Source: Blautia liquoris (GTDB taxonomy: Bacteria; Bacillota; Clostridia; Lachnospirales; Lachnospiraceae). From it: a stretch of 64,000 nucleotides of DNA. The notes beneath the pieces are model-generated. The model did no database searches, was not told where the DNA came from, and saw nothing but the letters and a program-made list of their open reading frames with translations. Position 1 is the stretch's first letter, and every line of letters starts with the position of its first letter. Shown here piece by piece: positions 53,329 to 62,671 of the stretch. The position numbers were made by a program, and so were the translations under genes. The stretch covers positions 310,001 to 374,000 of the forward strand of contig NZ_CP063304.1 of NCBI RefSeq assembly GCF_015159595.1, read 5' to 3'.

Positions 53329-54177
53329 TTAAAGCCTTTTTTTGATGAAACAAAGGGTTGATTCCAAAAGCCGCACGGTATCAGGATGATCTGGTTGACG
53401 GTCAAAATCATGGATTATTCCTGATACTACAAAACGTTTCGGCTGATACTTTTTACACAGCTCAAGGAATTCTGCATAAGGCACATCTGGATCACTGGTA
53501 CTATGAGCACAAAATAACGGGCAAGGCAGCTGCTGATATGCTCTTAAAGAATACTGCAGAAAGAAATCTTTTTCTCTGCCTTGATAAAAAAGGGATCGCC
53601 ATAGTCCCGTTTGCCGAGCATATACATAAGCACTGTAATGAGTATCCAGACTGCCTGATCCATGTATTTCGGATGGCAGGGATTTGAGACAGGATTTATC
53701 GACAGGCGGGAATGAGCAGTAATATGATGTGGGACTGTCAAACCAGCCGTCACTTACAAAACCATACCCATAATAGGAGATAATCCCATTTGGCGGGTTC
53801 AGTAGTCTGTTTCCAGATGCAGCTATGAGGCACAGATAAGCTCCGGCAGAACGCCCCCATAGAAAATAGGGGAGCCTTTCTTTCGTATATGCCTGTGGCC
53901 TCTTTATGTAATCGTTTACGGAGTCGATAACATCCTCAAGAATCATGGAAATCCTGGCGGCAGGAGCAAGAGGATAATCAAAGGCGATAATGGTATATCC
54001 AGCTTTTGTAAGGATCTGCAGATGAGGCTGTGGCAAGTCATCTCTGCTGCCATATAACAGACCACCACCATGAAAATATAGAATACAGGCAGTTTGTCTT
54101 ATTTTTGGATCACAGTAGATGGTGGCATGTTTTAAATAAGGGGTTTCACTTAACAAAAGCTTATATTGTTCCAGCAT
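53329..54177 (-). CDS. Alpha/beta hydrolase (hormone-sensitive-lipase-like esterase)
   Basis: A 282-residue cytoplasmic hydrolase. The oxyanion-hole motif HGGGLLYGS lies near residues 35-43, the nucleophile elbow WGRSAGAYLC near 107 (serine in G-R-S-A-G), the acidic residue in HSTSDPDVPYAEFLEL near 226 and the histidine in GIIHDFDR near 254. The triad is complete. It sits inside the allantoin cluster on the opposite strand, between allB and allE, so a role in ureide metabolism is possible but not shown. GGAGAG precedes the ATG. Confidence 0.85.
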   Translation of the reverse strand: MLEQYKLLLSETPYLKHATIYCDPKIRQTACILYFHGGGLLYGSRDDLPQPHLQILTKAGYTIIAFDYPLAPAARISMILEDVIDSVNDYIKRPQAYTKERLPYFLWGRSAGAYLCLIAASGNRLLNPPNGIISYYGYGFVSDGWFDSPTSYYCSFPPVDKSCLKSLPSEIHGSGSLDTHYSAYVYARQTGLWRSLFYQGREKDFFLQYSLRAYQQLPCPLFCAHSTSDPDVPYAEFLELCKKYQPKRFVVSGIIHDFDRQPDHPDTVRLLESTLCFIKKRL

Positions 54178-54303
54178 AATGGCTCTCCTTTAAAATTATA
54201 AACTTATTATAACACAAATAATAGTGTTAAATATTAAACAAAGGTGAATAAAAGAGATAAAAAATATCTATTCTTTTATCTCTTCTGTTAGTTGAAAAAG
54301 CAC

Positions 54304-54332
54304 TTGAAAAAGGGGGATAATCAGGGTATATA
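54304..54332 (+). promoter_or_regulatory. Promoter for the allE-allD-allFG transcript
   Basis: TTGAAA at 54304-54309 and TATATA at 54327-54332 with a 17-nt spacer. An inverted repeat, AAGAGATAAAA at about 54258-54268 and TTTTATCTCTT at about 54275-54285, lies just upstream and could be an operator. Confidence 0.6.
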
Positions 54333-54378
54333 AACTTGTTAACACTGCACAATATGGTAAAAAAAGAAAGGATAAGTT

Positions 54379-55167
54379 ATGAGTTATTTAAATGGACAAA
54401 CAGGTTACAGAGAAGATTTACTGGATACACGTTCTATCGTAAAAAAGGAAAATTATGTTTTGATTGAGCCTGATGGAATTGTCAAAAATGCTATTCCCGG
54501 ATACGAGAATTGTGATGTAACAATTCTCGGTTCACCGGAACTGGGTGCTTCTTTTGCAGATTATTTGATTACCGTAAATAAAGGCGGTATGAATTCTGGT
54601 TTTGGCGGAGCGGGTCTGGAATCTTTTCTCTATGTTTTGGAAGGAGAAGTTACTGTCAAAAATGCGGATAAGGAGGCAGTACTGACAGGTGGAGGATATA
54701 TTTATTCTTCTGCGGGCAATCTGGTATCTTTTGTGAACACTGGTAATGAACCTGCTAAGATTTTCGGATATAAGCGCAGGTATGAGGAGATAGAAGGGTT
54801 CTGCGCTCATACGGTTGTTGGAAATGCCAAAGACCTTCCATGGGTTCCATACGAAGGAATGGAAAATTGTTATGTGAAAGATTTTCTTCCGGCAGCCGGA
54901 GATTTTGGATTCGATATGAATTTCCATATTCTAAAATTCCATCCGGGTGCATCGCACGGATATATTGAGACCCACGTACAGGAGCATGGAGCCCTGATTC
55001 TGACTGGCAAAGCTATGTACAGATTAGATCAGGACTGGGTTCCGGTAAAGAAAGGAGATTACATCTTTATGGATGCGTATTGTCCTCAGGCTTGTTACGG
55101 TGTGGGTAAAGATGAGGATCTGACCTATCTCTATTCCAAAGATTGTAACAGAGATGTTAAATTATAA
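54379..55167 (+). CDS. allE: (S)-ureidoglycine aminohydrolase
   Basis: A 262-residue bicupin that converts (S)-ureidoglycine, formed by AllC, to (S)-ureidoglycolate with release of ammonia. The N-terminus YLNGQTGYREDLLDTRSIVK and the C-terminal block HGYIETHVQEHGALILTGKAMYRLD (about 191-215, with the His/Glu Mn ligands) closely follow E. coli AllE in order and length (about 261 residues), including the terminal YSKDCNRDV. It heads the allE-allD-allFG run, separated from allD by 25 nt. A ribosome binding site AAAGAAAGGA precedes the ATG. Confidence 0.95.
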   Translation: MSYLNGQTGYREDLLDTRSIVKKENYVLIEPDGIVKNAIPGYENCDVTILGSPELGASFADYLITVNKGGMNSGFGGAGLESFLYVLEGEVTVKNADKEAVLTGGGYIYSSAGNLVSFVNTGNEPAKIFGYKRRYEEIEGFCAHTVVGNAKDLPWVPYEGMENCYVKDFLPAAGDFGFDMNFHILKFHPGASHGYIETHVQEHGALILTGKAMYRLDQDWVPVKKGDYIFMDAYCPQACYGVGKDEDLTYLYSKDCNRDVKL

Positions 55168-55192
55168 AACTATATTGGAGGAGAATTAATAA

Positions 55193-56245
55193 ATGAAACT
55201 TTCAAGAGCAGAGCTGAAAAGTCTGATGAAAAACAAACTGATGAGAGCCGGCCTTAAAGAGGAACATGCAGAAATTACAGCCGAAATTCTGACATGGTCA
55301 GATGAACGGGGATACCATTCCCACGGAGCTGTTCGGGTGGAGTACTACAGTGAAAGAATCTCAAAAGGAGGTATTACGATAGAGCCAAATTTCCAATTCA
55401 AAGAAACAGGTCCCTGTTCAGCAATCTTTGAAGGAGACAATGGCAGTGGGTATGTTGCTGCCAAGTTAGCTATGGATAAAGCAATCGAAATGGCTAAGAA
55501 GAACGGAATTGCAGTTGTAGGAATACGCAATATCTCCCACAGTGGGTCGATTGGTTATTATACCGAAATGGCGGCGAAAAAGAATCTTGCTGCAATTTCT
55601 TTTTGTCAGTCAGACCCGATGGCTGTACCTGTAGGCGGATCAGAGCCCTATTACGGTACCAACCCGATTTCTTTTGCAGCCCCTACTGCAGATGGCAGGA
55701 CCGTTGTCTTTGATATGGCCACAACCGTTCAGGCGTGGGGCAAGATTCTGGATAAGCGCTCCCGGGGTGAGTCTATCCCGAATACGTGGGCAGTAGATGC
55801 TAAAGGGAATCCGGTAACAGATCCGAACCTTGTGAATGCACTGCTTCCTATGGCCGGAGCCAAAGGCTACGGACTAATGATGATGGTGGATGTATTTTCC
55901 GGGATTCTCCTGGGTGTTCCTTTTGGGAAACACGTTAGTTCCATGTATCATGACTGTTCCAAAGGCCGGGAACTTGGACAGATGCATATTGTTATAGATC
56001 CGGCCCGATTTGTGGGGATCGAGGAGTTTAAAAAGAATATGTCCCAATGCTGTGATGAACTAAACTCCATAACTCCGGCAGATGGATATGACAAGGTGTA
56101 TTATCCGGGTGAGCGGGCAGAACTTCGAAAAGAAAAAGCATATGCCTCAGGTGGTATTGAAATTGTTGATGAAATATACGAATATTTAAAAAGTGATGAT
56201 ATTCATTTTAACAGATATGATCATAAGAACAGATTTGCGGATTAA
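55193..56245 (+). CDS. allD: Ureidoglycolate dehydrogenase (NAD)
   Basis: A 350-residue member of the malate/L-sulfolactate/ureidoglycolate dehydrogenase family, oxidising (S)-ureidoglycolate to oxalurate. Visible are WSDERGYHSHGAVRVEYY near residue 31 with the catalytic histidine, GIRNISHSGSIGYYTEMA near 108, YGTNPISFAAP near 150 and AKGYGLMMMVDVFSGILLG near 222. The length equals E. coli AllD. It is preceded by GGAGG and followed after 12 nt by the allF-allG fusion, whose product consumes oxalurate. Confidence 0.95.
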   Translation: MKLSRAELKSLMKNKLMRAGLKEEHAEITAEILTWSDERGYHSHGAVRVEYYSERISKGGITIEPNFQFKETGPCSAIFEGDNGSGYVAAKLAMDKAIEMAKKNGIAVVGIRNISHSGSIGYYTEMAAKKNLAAISFCQSDPMAVPVGGSEPYYGTNPISFAAPTADGRTVVFDMATTVQAWGKILDKRSRGESIPNTWAVDAKGNPVTDPNLVNALLPMAGAKGYGLMMMVDVFSGILLGVPFGKHVSSMYHDCSKGRELGQMHIVIDPARFVGIEEFKKNMSQCCDELNSITPADGYDKVYYPGERAELRKEKAYASGGIEIVDEIYEYLKSDDIHFNRYDHKNRFAD

Positions 56246-56257
56246 GGAGAAAAAAAT

Positions 56258-59200
56258 ATGTTAAAAACGCTTGTAAAGAAAGGCAGTTATCATGATTCTG
56301 TAGTATTGATGCTTTTGACAAACCACATTGCCGCAATTAAAGGGGTTAAGACAGTTTCAATTATGATGGCAACGCCTGCGAATAAGGATATCTTTAAGCA
56401 GAGCGGCCTGGATACTGAAGAATTAATGGCAGCTACTGCAAATGACATGGTTGTTGTAGCGGATGTAGATGATGATAGTCTGTTGGATACCATTATGTCA
56501 GAAGTAGATCTGTTTTTTCAGAATCAGTCCGCAAAGAGTGCAGATAAAAAGAGCAGTAAAAGTGTAAAGTCCTGGGATAAAGCACTTGAAAACCTTCCCA
56601 ATGCAAATCTTGCAGTTATATCTATTCCGGGAGCATATGCGGCATTAGAAGCAGACCGTGCCCTTGATGAGGGAATGAATGTATTTATGTTCAGCGATAA
56701 TGTGACGATTGAGGATGAAAAAAAGCTAAAAGAAAAAGCCCATGAAAAAGGTTTGGTTGTTATGGGACCAGACTGTGGTACCGGAATTATTCAAGGGGTT
56801 CCTGTTGCATTTACCAATAACGTTGCACCCGGTCCTATTGGGATCATTGGTGCATCGGGAACAGGAATTCAGGAACTGACTACGATTATTGACCGCCTGG
56901 GTGAAGGCGTAACAAATGCCATTGGAACAGGAGGCCGTGACCTTTCGGCGAAGGTTGGCGGAATTACGATGATGGACATAATCAATGCCATGGAAAGTGA
57001 TGAGCATGTGAAAGTCCTGATTGTCATATCAAAACCACCACAAAAAGCAGTGCGGGAAAAAATTTCAGCTCGGCTGAGTATTTGTAAAAAGCCTGTTATT
57101 ACGTTATTCCTGGGAGAAAAACCAGAATATCACGAAGAAAATTTTTATCATGCCTATACACTGGATGAAGCAGCTCGTCTGGCCGTTAGTCTTGTCCGCA
57201 AAGAAGCAGTCAAAGAGGGTATGGTAAATGTTGACAATTCCCAGTTCTATTGTGCTGATGAGAAGAAGACAATTAAAGCATATTATTCCGGCGGTACTCT
57301 TGCCGGAGAAGCAGCAATGCTGATTAAAGATGCTTTGCAGATGCGGATTCCACCACAAAAAGCAGAAGGGTATATGCTTAAGACAGCAGGACATATTGTA
57401 GTTGACCTGGGAGATGACGTTTATACACAGGGAAAACCACATCCCATGATTGATCCGGCAAAACGGATTGAATGTATGCAGGAAGCAGTAGATGATGAAT
57501 CAACAGGGGTGGTTCTTTTAGATATCATGCTAGGCTATGGTTCTCATGAGGATATGGCAGGTGCGTTGATTCCCACAATTAAGAAGCTTCAGGAGAAGGC
57601 TACTGCAGAAGGCAGAAAAGTATTTTTCATTGCGACAGTATGTGGAACCAGAAGAGATTTTCAGGGATATGATGAAGCTGTCAGTAAATTAACTAATGCA
57701 GGGGTGATTGTCTGTGAGACAAATAAACTGGCTGTGCGTACCGCAATCCAGGCTATCGGCCTTGATTTTTCTGATCCAGAAAAAGAAATTCGGGCAAAGG
57801 AGGTAAAAAAAGTAACTGCGGGTCAGACTTCAGAAAAGTTACTGCAGATGTTATCCGGGAAACCAAGGATTATTAATCTGGGACTGAAAAGCTTTGCAGA
57901 AGTAGCAGAAAAGTTTGGCTGTGAAACAATACAGTATGACTGGACGCCCCCGGCAGGCGGAAATGTTGAGTTAATTAAAACATTAAGCTTTTTGCGTCAT
58001 TATGAGGGATTTGACATTGATGAGGCCAACCGCAAAGTAGTTGCCAAAATAGTATCCGGCCAGCCAGTTATTAAAGATGTGGCGGCGGCAAAAACAGTCA
58101 TCAAGGAATTGGAAAAAGGTAAAGTGATTCTTCATGCCGGCCCCCCTATTGCATATCGTGATATGCCGGATACGGTACAGGGATCTTGCGTTGGGGCAGT
58201 GCTTTTTGAAGAGTGGGCCGATAATGAAGATGATGCAAGAAGATTATTAGAATCCGGTGAAGTTACATTTATTCCCTGCCATCATGTCAAGGCTGTGGGA
58301 CCCATGGGGGGAATTACTACTGCCAATATGGCCGTTTTTGTTGTGGAAAATGAAACGGATGGAAATGAAGCTTATTGTACATTGAATGAAGGTATCGGCA
58401 AGGTTCTTCGCTTTGGTGCATATTCAAAAGAGGTCGTTGAGCGGCTTCGCTGGATGAGAGATGTGCTGGGGCCAACACTTGGAAAAGCAATTAGATTATT
58501 AGGCGGAATCAGTGTTAATCCGATTGTTGCAAAAGCCATTGCAATGGGTGATGAATTCCATCAGAGAAATATCGCCGCTTCGCTGGCTTTTTTGAAAGAG
58601 GTGGCACCAACCATTGTGAAAATGGACATGGATGAAAAACAACGTGGCGATGTTATCCAATTTTTATCGGATACAGATCAGTTCTTCCTGAATATTATGA
58701 TGGCGTCAGGCAAAGCGGTTATGGATGGAGCCCGGATGGTAACCGAAGGAACAATTGTAACTGCAATGTGTCGTAATGGCGTGGAGTTCGGGATTCGCAT
58801 TGCAGGTATGGGAGATGAATGGTTTACCGGTCCGGTTAATACTCCTTCGGGGTTGTACTTTACCGGATATGACGGAGAGGATGCCTGCCCGGATATTGGC
58901 GACAGCTCTATAACAGAAACTTTAGGTGTTGGCGGAATGGCAATGATCGCGGCACCGGCTGTTACCCGATTTGTTGGAGCGGGAGGGTATGAAGATGCCC
59001 TCCGAACCAGTACAGAAATGACGGAAATCACAATTGATAGGAATCCAAACTTTATTATTCCAAACTGGAGCTTTAAAGGCACATGTCTTGGAATTGATGC
59101 TAGACTTGTTGTTGAAAAAGGAATAACACCGGTTATTAATACCGGAATTGCACATAAAATTGCCGGTTACGGACAGATTGGGGCAGGTACGGTTCATCCT

Positions 59201-59263
59201 CCATTGGAATGCTTTGAAAAGGCAGTCCGGGCATATGCAGAGAAACTCGGGTTTAGTCTGTAA
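56258..59263 (+). CDS. allFG: Fused AllF-AllG: FdrA and DUF1116 subunits of oxamate carbamoyltransferase
   Basis: A 1001-residue protein joining two subunits that are separate in E. coli. Residues 1 to about 515 are FdrA/AllF, an acyl-CoA synthetase-like protein (MGPDCGTGIIQGVPVAF near 168, GIIGASGTGIQEL near 196, GYGSHEDMAGALIPTI near 425). From about 535 to the end is DUF1116/AllG (KPRIINLGLKSFAEVAEKF, GPMGGITTANMAVFVVEN, GDEWFTGPVNTPSGLYF, GIAHKIAGYGQIGAGTVHPP). With AllH the complex performs oxalurate plus phosphate to oxamate plus carbamoyl phosphate. There is no frameshift or stop at the junction. AAGGAG precedes the ATG. Confidence 0.92.
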   Translation: MLKTLVKKGSYHDSVVLMLLTNHIAAIKGVKTVSIMMATPANKDIFKQSGLDTEELMAATANDMVVVADVDDDSLLDTIMSEVDLFFQNQSAKSADKKSSKSVKSWDKALENLPNANLAVISIPGAYAALEADRALDEGMNVFMFSDNVTIEDEKKLKEKAHEKGLVVMGPDCGTGIIQGVPVAFTNNVAPGPIGIIGASGTGIQELTTIIDRLGEGVTNAIGTGGRDLSAKVGGITMMDIINAMESDEHVKVLIVISKPPQKAVREKISARLSICKKPVITLFLGEKPEYHEENFYHAYTLDEAARLAVSLVRKEAVKEGMVNVDNSQFYCADEKKTIKAYYSGGTLAGEAAMLIKDALQMRIPPQKAEGYMLKTAGHIVVDLGDDVYTQGKPHPMIDPAKRIECMQEAVDDESTGVVLLDIMLGYGSHEDMAGALIPTIKKLQEKATAEGRKVFFIATVCGTRRDFQGYDEAVSKLTNAGVIVCETNKLAVRTAIQAIGLDFSDPEKEIRAKEVKKVTAGQTSEKLLQMLSGKPRIINLGLKSFAEVAEKFGCETIQYDWTPPAGGNVELIKTLSFLRHYEGFDIDEANRKVVAKIVSGQPVIKDVAAAKTVIKELEKGKVILHAGPPIAYRDMPDTVQGSCVGAVLFEEWADNEDDARRLLESGEVTFIPCHHVKAVGPMGGITTANMAVFVVENETDGNEAYCTLNEGIGKVLRFGAYSKEVVERLRWMRDVLGPTLGKAIRLLGGISVNPIVAKAIAMGDEFHQRNIAASLAFLKEVAPTIVKMDMDEKQRGDVIQFLSDTDQFFLNIMMASGKAVMDGARMVTEGTIVTAMCRNGVEFGIRIAGMGDEWFTGPVNTPSGLYFTGYDGEDACPDIGDSSITETLGVGGMAMIAAPAVTRFVGAGGYEDALRTSTEMTEITIDRNPNFIIPNWSFKGTCLGIDARLVVEKGITPVINTGIAHKIAGYGQIGAGTVHPPLECFEKAVRAYAEKLGFSL

Positions 59264-59370
59264 CAAAAACAGTGTGAAGGGGTGCGAATGCAATGAGTCT
59301 ATAATCTCTTTACATAGTGGGACTAGTAAGTATCTGGGCAATCTGACACATACATCTTGGGAGTTGGAAA

Positions 59371-60981
59371 ATGAATATACCAGTTAATTTATTCATGTGG
59401 ATTATGGCATTTCTGCCAATCATTGTTCTATTGGTTTTAATGATGAAATTTCATTGGGGTGCAACGGAAGCAGCCCCAGTGGGACTTTTGATTACAATTA
59501 TTACCGGTGTCTTTTTTTATAAGGCGGATATTCGGTTAATTGCTTCTGAAAGTGCAAAAGGAATTTGGAATGCATTGATTATTATATTAATTGTGTGGAC
59601 CGCAATTTTAATGTATCAGGTAGGAGACGAGGCCAGGGCATTTTTGGTAATACGTAACGGAATGCGCAAATTATTGCCGAATGAGCTGCTATTAATATTG
59701 GCAATGGGATGGATTTTTGAAAGTTTCTTACAGGGAATCACAGGTTTTGGCGTTCCGGTAGCTGTGGGTGCTCCACTGCTGATTGGAATTGGTGTAAAAC
59801 CTATGTGGGCGGTTATTATTCCTTTGCTCGGACAAGCCTGGGGCAACACCTTTGGGACTTTGGGGGCGGCATGGGATTCTCTTGCGATGGGTACCAATCT
59901 GATTCCGGGAAGCGGCGAATATCTCATGACTGCTTTATGGGCAGGCGTGTTTATCTGGATTTGGAACGTAATTGGAGGGCTTGCCACCTGCTGGTTTTAC
60001 GGCAAAGGCAGAGCCTTAAAAAAGGGTTTTGCAGCAGTTCTTATTCTGTCCGTAATCCAAGGCGGCGGAGAACTTTTACTGACCCAGATCAACACCACAA
60101 TATCATGTTTTGTACCAGCATGTATCTCTTTGATTGTAATTTTAATCCTTGGCAGGACAAAATGGTACCGGGAAGAATGGAGTCTTAAGGATAGCCCCAT
60201 TATGAACCGTGACTATGCTTCACAGGGAGGGGAGGAGGCTCCTTTGGACATGAGTCTTATCCAGGCGTTTGTTCCTTATTTCCTGCTTTCTTTCATTACT
60301 TTGGCAGTGTTGTTGATAAAACCAGTTTACAATTTTTTGGGACAAGTTGAATTTGGCTTATCTTTCCCTAAAACAGTGACCGGTTATGGCCATGTTAATG
60401 AGGCATATGAGAGTTTTTCACCACTGACTCCTTTTAATCATGCCAGTATGTTCTTGCTTGCTTCGTCATTAATTGGACTGGTATATTATAAAAAACATGG
60501 CTGGATCAAAAAGGGCGGTGCTCAAAGGATATTTGTTAAATCCATATCGATGACAATGCCTTCAGGAATCGCAGTGATATGTCTGGTTATTATGTCGAAG
60601 ATAATGGATGGAACCGGTCAGACAATTGTACTGGCAAATGGAATAGTCAGCGTCCTTGGAAGAATCTATACTGCACTGGCGCCTTTTGTGGGATTTTTAG
60701 GGACCTTTATGACTGGAAGCACTATGAGTTCCAACATTTTATTTGGAGGATTCCAGATGACCACTGCAAACCTCCTGCAAGTTGATCCTTCACAAATTAT
60801 GGGTGCGCAGACAGCCGGCGCGACCATCGGCAGTGCCATCAGTCCCAGCAAGATTATTCTGGGGACAACAACAGCAAGCATTCTTGGCAGTGAAGGTGAT
60901 ATTATGAAAAAAATTCTGCTTATCACGCTTCCGGCCACTATTCTGATTGGATTGATTCTGTTTGTAATTACAATCATATGA
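59371..60981 (+). CDS. LctP (L-lactate permease) family transporter
   Basis: A 536-residue polytopic membrane protein with about 12-14 helices. Typical LctP features are WIFESFLQGITGFGVPVAVGAPLLIGIGVKP (about 113-143, key G-I-T-G-F-G-V-P), LLGQAWGNTFGTLGAAWDSL near 151 and the C-terminal AGATIGSAISPSKIILGTTT region. LctP proteins move lactate, glycolate and similar short 2-hydroxy acids. Located between allFG and allC, it could move oxamate, glyoxylate or glycolate; oxamate resembles lactate most closely among the pathway products. The direction of transport is not known. GGGAG precedes the ATG. Confidence 0.87.
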   Translation: MNIPVNLFMWIMAFLPIIVLLVLMMKFHWGATEAAPVGLLITIITGVFFYKADIRLIASESAKGIWNALIIILIVWTAILMYQVGDEARAFLVIRNGMRKLLPNELLLILAMGWIFESFLQGITGFGVPVAVGAPLLIGIGVKPMWAVIIPLLGQAWGNTFGTLGAAWDSLAMGTNLIPGSGEYLMTALWAGVFIWIWNVIGGLATCWFYGKGRALKKGFAAVLILSVIQGGGELLLTQINTTISCFVPACISLIVILILGRTKWYREEWSLKDSPIMNRDYASQGGEEAPLDMSLIQAFVPYFLLSFITLAVLLIKPVYNFLGQVEFGLSFPKTVTGYGHVNEAYESFSPLTPFNHASMFLLASSLIGLVYYKKHGWIKKGGAQRIFVKSISMTMPSGIAVICLVIMSKIMDGTGQTIVLANGIVSVLGRIYTALAPFVGFLGTFMTGSTMSSNILFGGFQMTTANLLQVDPSQIMGAQTAGATIGSAISPSKIILGTTTASILGSEGDIMKKILLITLPATILIGLILFVITII

Positions 60982-61005
60982 TACAAAAACACAGGAGAAT
61001 ACAGG

Positions 61006-61221
61006 ATGGAACATAACAGTTTTTTTCATACTAAGGAAGGTTCGCTTACCTTGGCTTTTGTTGTAATTATGGTCGCTTTTGTTATAATTATGCTAGGTCT
61101 AAATATAGCAAATGATGTAATATGTCTGATTGGGTTCGGATTGGCTCTTTGCGGAATGCTCTATTCGCCGACCGATGTATATATTTTAAAACCATTAAAA
61201 AGATGTTGGGGTCAAAAGTAA
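61006..61221 (+). CDS. Small two-helix membrane protein
   Basis: A 71-residue protein with two transmembrane segments (residues about 15-35 and 38-53) and a short cytoplasmic basic end (LKPLKRCWGQK). I do not recognise the family. It starts 24 nt after the LctP-type transporter stop, with AGGAG-like sequence before the ATG, so it is co-transcribed and may be a small partner of that transporter. Confidence 0.65.
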   Translation: MEHNSFFHTKEGSLTLAFVVIMVAFVIIMLGLNIANDVICLIGFGLALCGMLYSPTDVYILKPLKRCWGQK

Positions 61222-61230
61222 TTTTGCCTC

Positions 61231-61277
61231 CATGATACACGGATTACTCCGCACTTTGTGCTCGCGCAACCCAGGTA
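61231..61277 (-). repeat. Structured repeat element, copy D (helix III only, with terminal repeats)
   Basis: On the minus strand, this short element matches the right end of copy A: ATGATACACGGATTACTCCG at 61231-61250 against ATGATACCACGGATTGCTCC in copy A's reverse complement. The helix III loop region reads GCAC-TTT-GTGC, where A has GCCC/GGGC and C has GCGC/GCGC. It ends with GGTATC at 61272-61277, so it keeps both ends and lacks helices I and II. It lies between the small membrane protein and allC. Confidence 0.72.
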
Positions 61278-61314
61278 TCTTTAAAAATAAATAATAGAAA
61301 AAGAGGATGAGTGT

Positions 61315-62556
61315 ATGGCAATAGAAGAAATTGTTGGGAGAATAGCCGAAGATCTGGAACATTTAAAGCAATATACAGCTACTCAAGGAGAGGGATGTAC
61401 GAGACTTCCCTTTACCAAAGAAGCACAAGGAGCAGTGGAGTTCCTAAAAAGTACTATGCAAGAAGCGGGATTGTGTGTAACAGAGGATGCTGCCGGAAAT
61501 GTCATTGGCGTTTTGGAGGGCGTAGACTCGGAAGCACCCTGTGTGATGATGGGATCCCATTATGATTCTGTTGTAAATGGCGGTGATTTCGATGGAGTTG
61601 CAGGAATTGTATGTGCGATTGAAGTTGCAAGACAGTTAAAGGAAAAAGAAATTGTTCCACAACGTAATTTTGTAGTTGTAGGTTTTTGTGATGAAGAAGG
61701 AATGCGTTTTGGGACTGGATATTTTGGCTCCGGTGCAATTTTAGGCAATCGCGATGTTGCGTACTGTAAGCGATTTAAAGATGTCAATGGGGTATCCATT
61801 TACGATGCCATGAATAGCTATGGTCTGGATCCCGAAAAGATCGAGGAAGCAAAATGGCCAAAAGGCTCCATTGGATGTTTTCTGGAAGCACATATTGAAC
61901 AAGGACCCGTTCTGGATGCCATGGGTATAGAAATCGGCCTTGTTGATTGCATTGTTGGAATCCAGAGACATATGGTTACCGTTCATGGAAGAGCAGACCA
62001 TGCAGGTACAACACCTATGGATATGCGGATAGATGCTGTTGAAGCAGCTGCAAAAGTAATTTCAAAAATACCTGACTGGGCCAGAGAAAAGGCGGATGGA
62101 ACCGTTGCTACGATAGGATATATTAATACCGTTCCTGGAGGAGTAAATATAGTTCCGGAAAAATGTGAATTTACTGTGGACATCCGTTCTAAGAACAATG
62201 ATAATATTAATGATATTAGTAAACGAATGGAAGCTGCCCTGGAGAGGGAAGTAAAGGCTATCGGCGGAAGCTTCGAGATTAAAAACACGTTAACGATTAC
62301 ATCGGTAGACTTGTCTAAAGATATGCTGAAGATTATGGAAGAAAGCTGTAAAGATCATCAATATAGCTACAAATATCTTCCAAGCGGAGCAGGTCATGAT
62401 GCCCTGGAAATAGGGCAGGTGATTCCCACAGCAATGATTTTTGTACCAAGTGAAGGGGGAAGAAGCCATTGCCCAGTTGAATTCACCAAATACAGCGATT
62501 TTGCAAAAGCAGCAACTGTTATGACGGATCTGGCCATAACATTGTTGGAAAAATAA
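61315..62556 (+). CDS. allC: Allantoate amidohydrolase
   Basis: A 413-residue dimetal M20-family amidase that hydrolyses allantoate to (S)-ureidoglycine, CO2 and ammonia. Metal ligands are visible in GSHYDSVVNGGDFDG (residues about 81-95), the catalytic glutamate pair in CDEEGMRFG near 125, EAHIEQGPVLD near 190, HAGTTPMDMRIDAVEA in the dimerisation domain near 227, and GAGHDALEIG near 356. Length and motifs match the AllC/hydantoinase-carbamoylase family; the neighbours select AllC. AAGAGG precedes the ATG. Confidence 0.93.
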   Translation: MAIEEIVGRIAEDLEHLKQYTATQGEGCTRLPFTKEAQGAVEFLKSTMQEAGLCVTEDAAGNVIGVLEGVDSEAPCVMMGSHYDSVVNGGDFDGVAGIVCAIEVARQLKEKEIVPQRNFVVVGFCDEEGMRFGTGYFGSGAILGNRDVAYCKRFKDVNGVSIYDAMNSYGLDPEKIEEAKWPKGSIGCFLEAHIEQGPVLDAMGIEIGLVDCIVGIQRHMVTVHGRADHAGTTPMDMRIDAVEAAAKVISKIPDWAREKADGTVATIGYINTVPGGVNIVPEKCEFTVDIRSKNNDNINDISKRMEAALEREVKAIGGSFEIKNTLTITSVDLSKDMLKIMEESCKDHQYSYKYLPSGAGHDALEIGQVIPTAMIFVPSEGGRSHCPVEFTKYSDFAKAATVMTDLAITLLEK

Positions 62557-62671
62557 TTGGTAAAGAGCCTGCCTTGGGTCATATTGCAGTGCTGTCTCTG
62601 AGTTTTTATGGTATAATGAAAAACACAGTTACTGCTGAATTTAGTTATAATATTCTTATTGTAGGTGGAGT

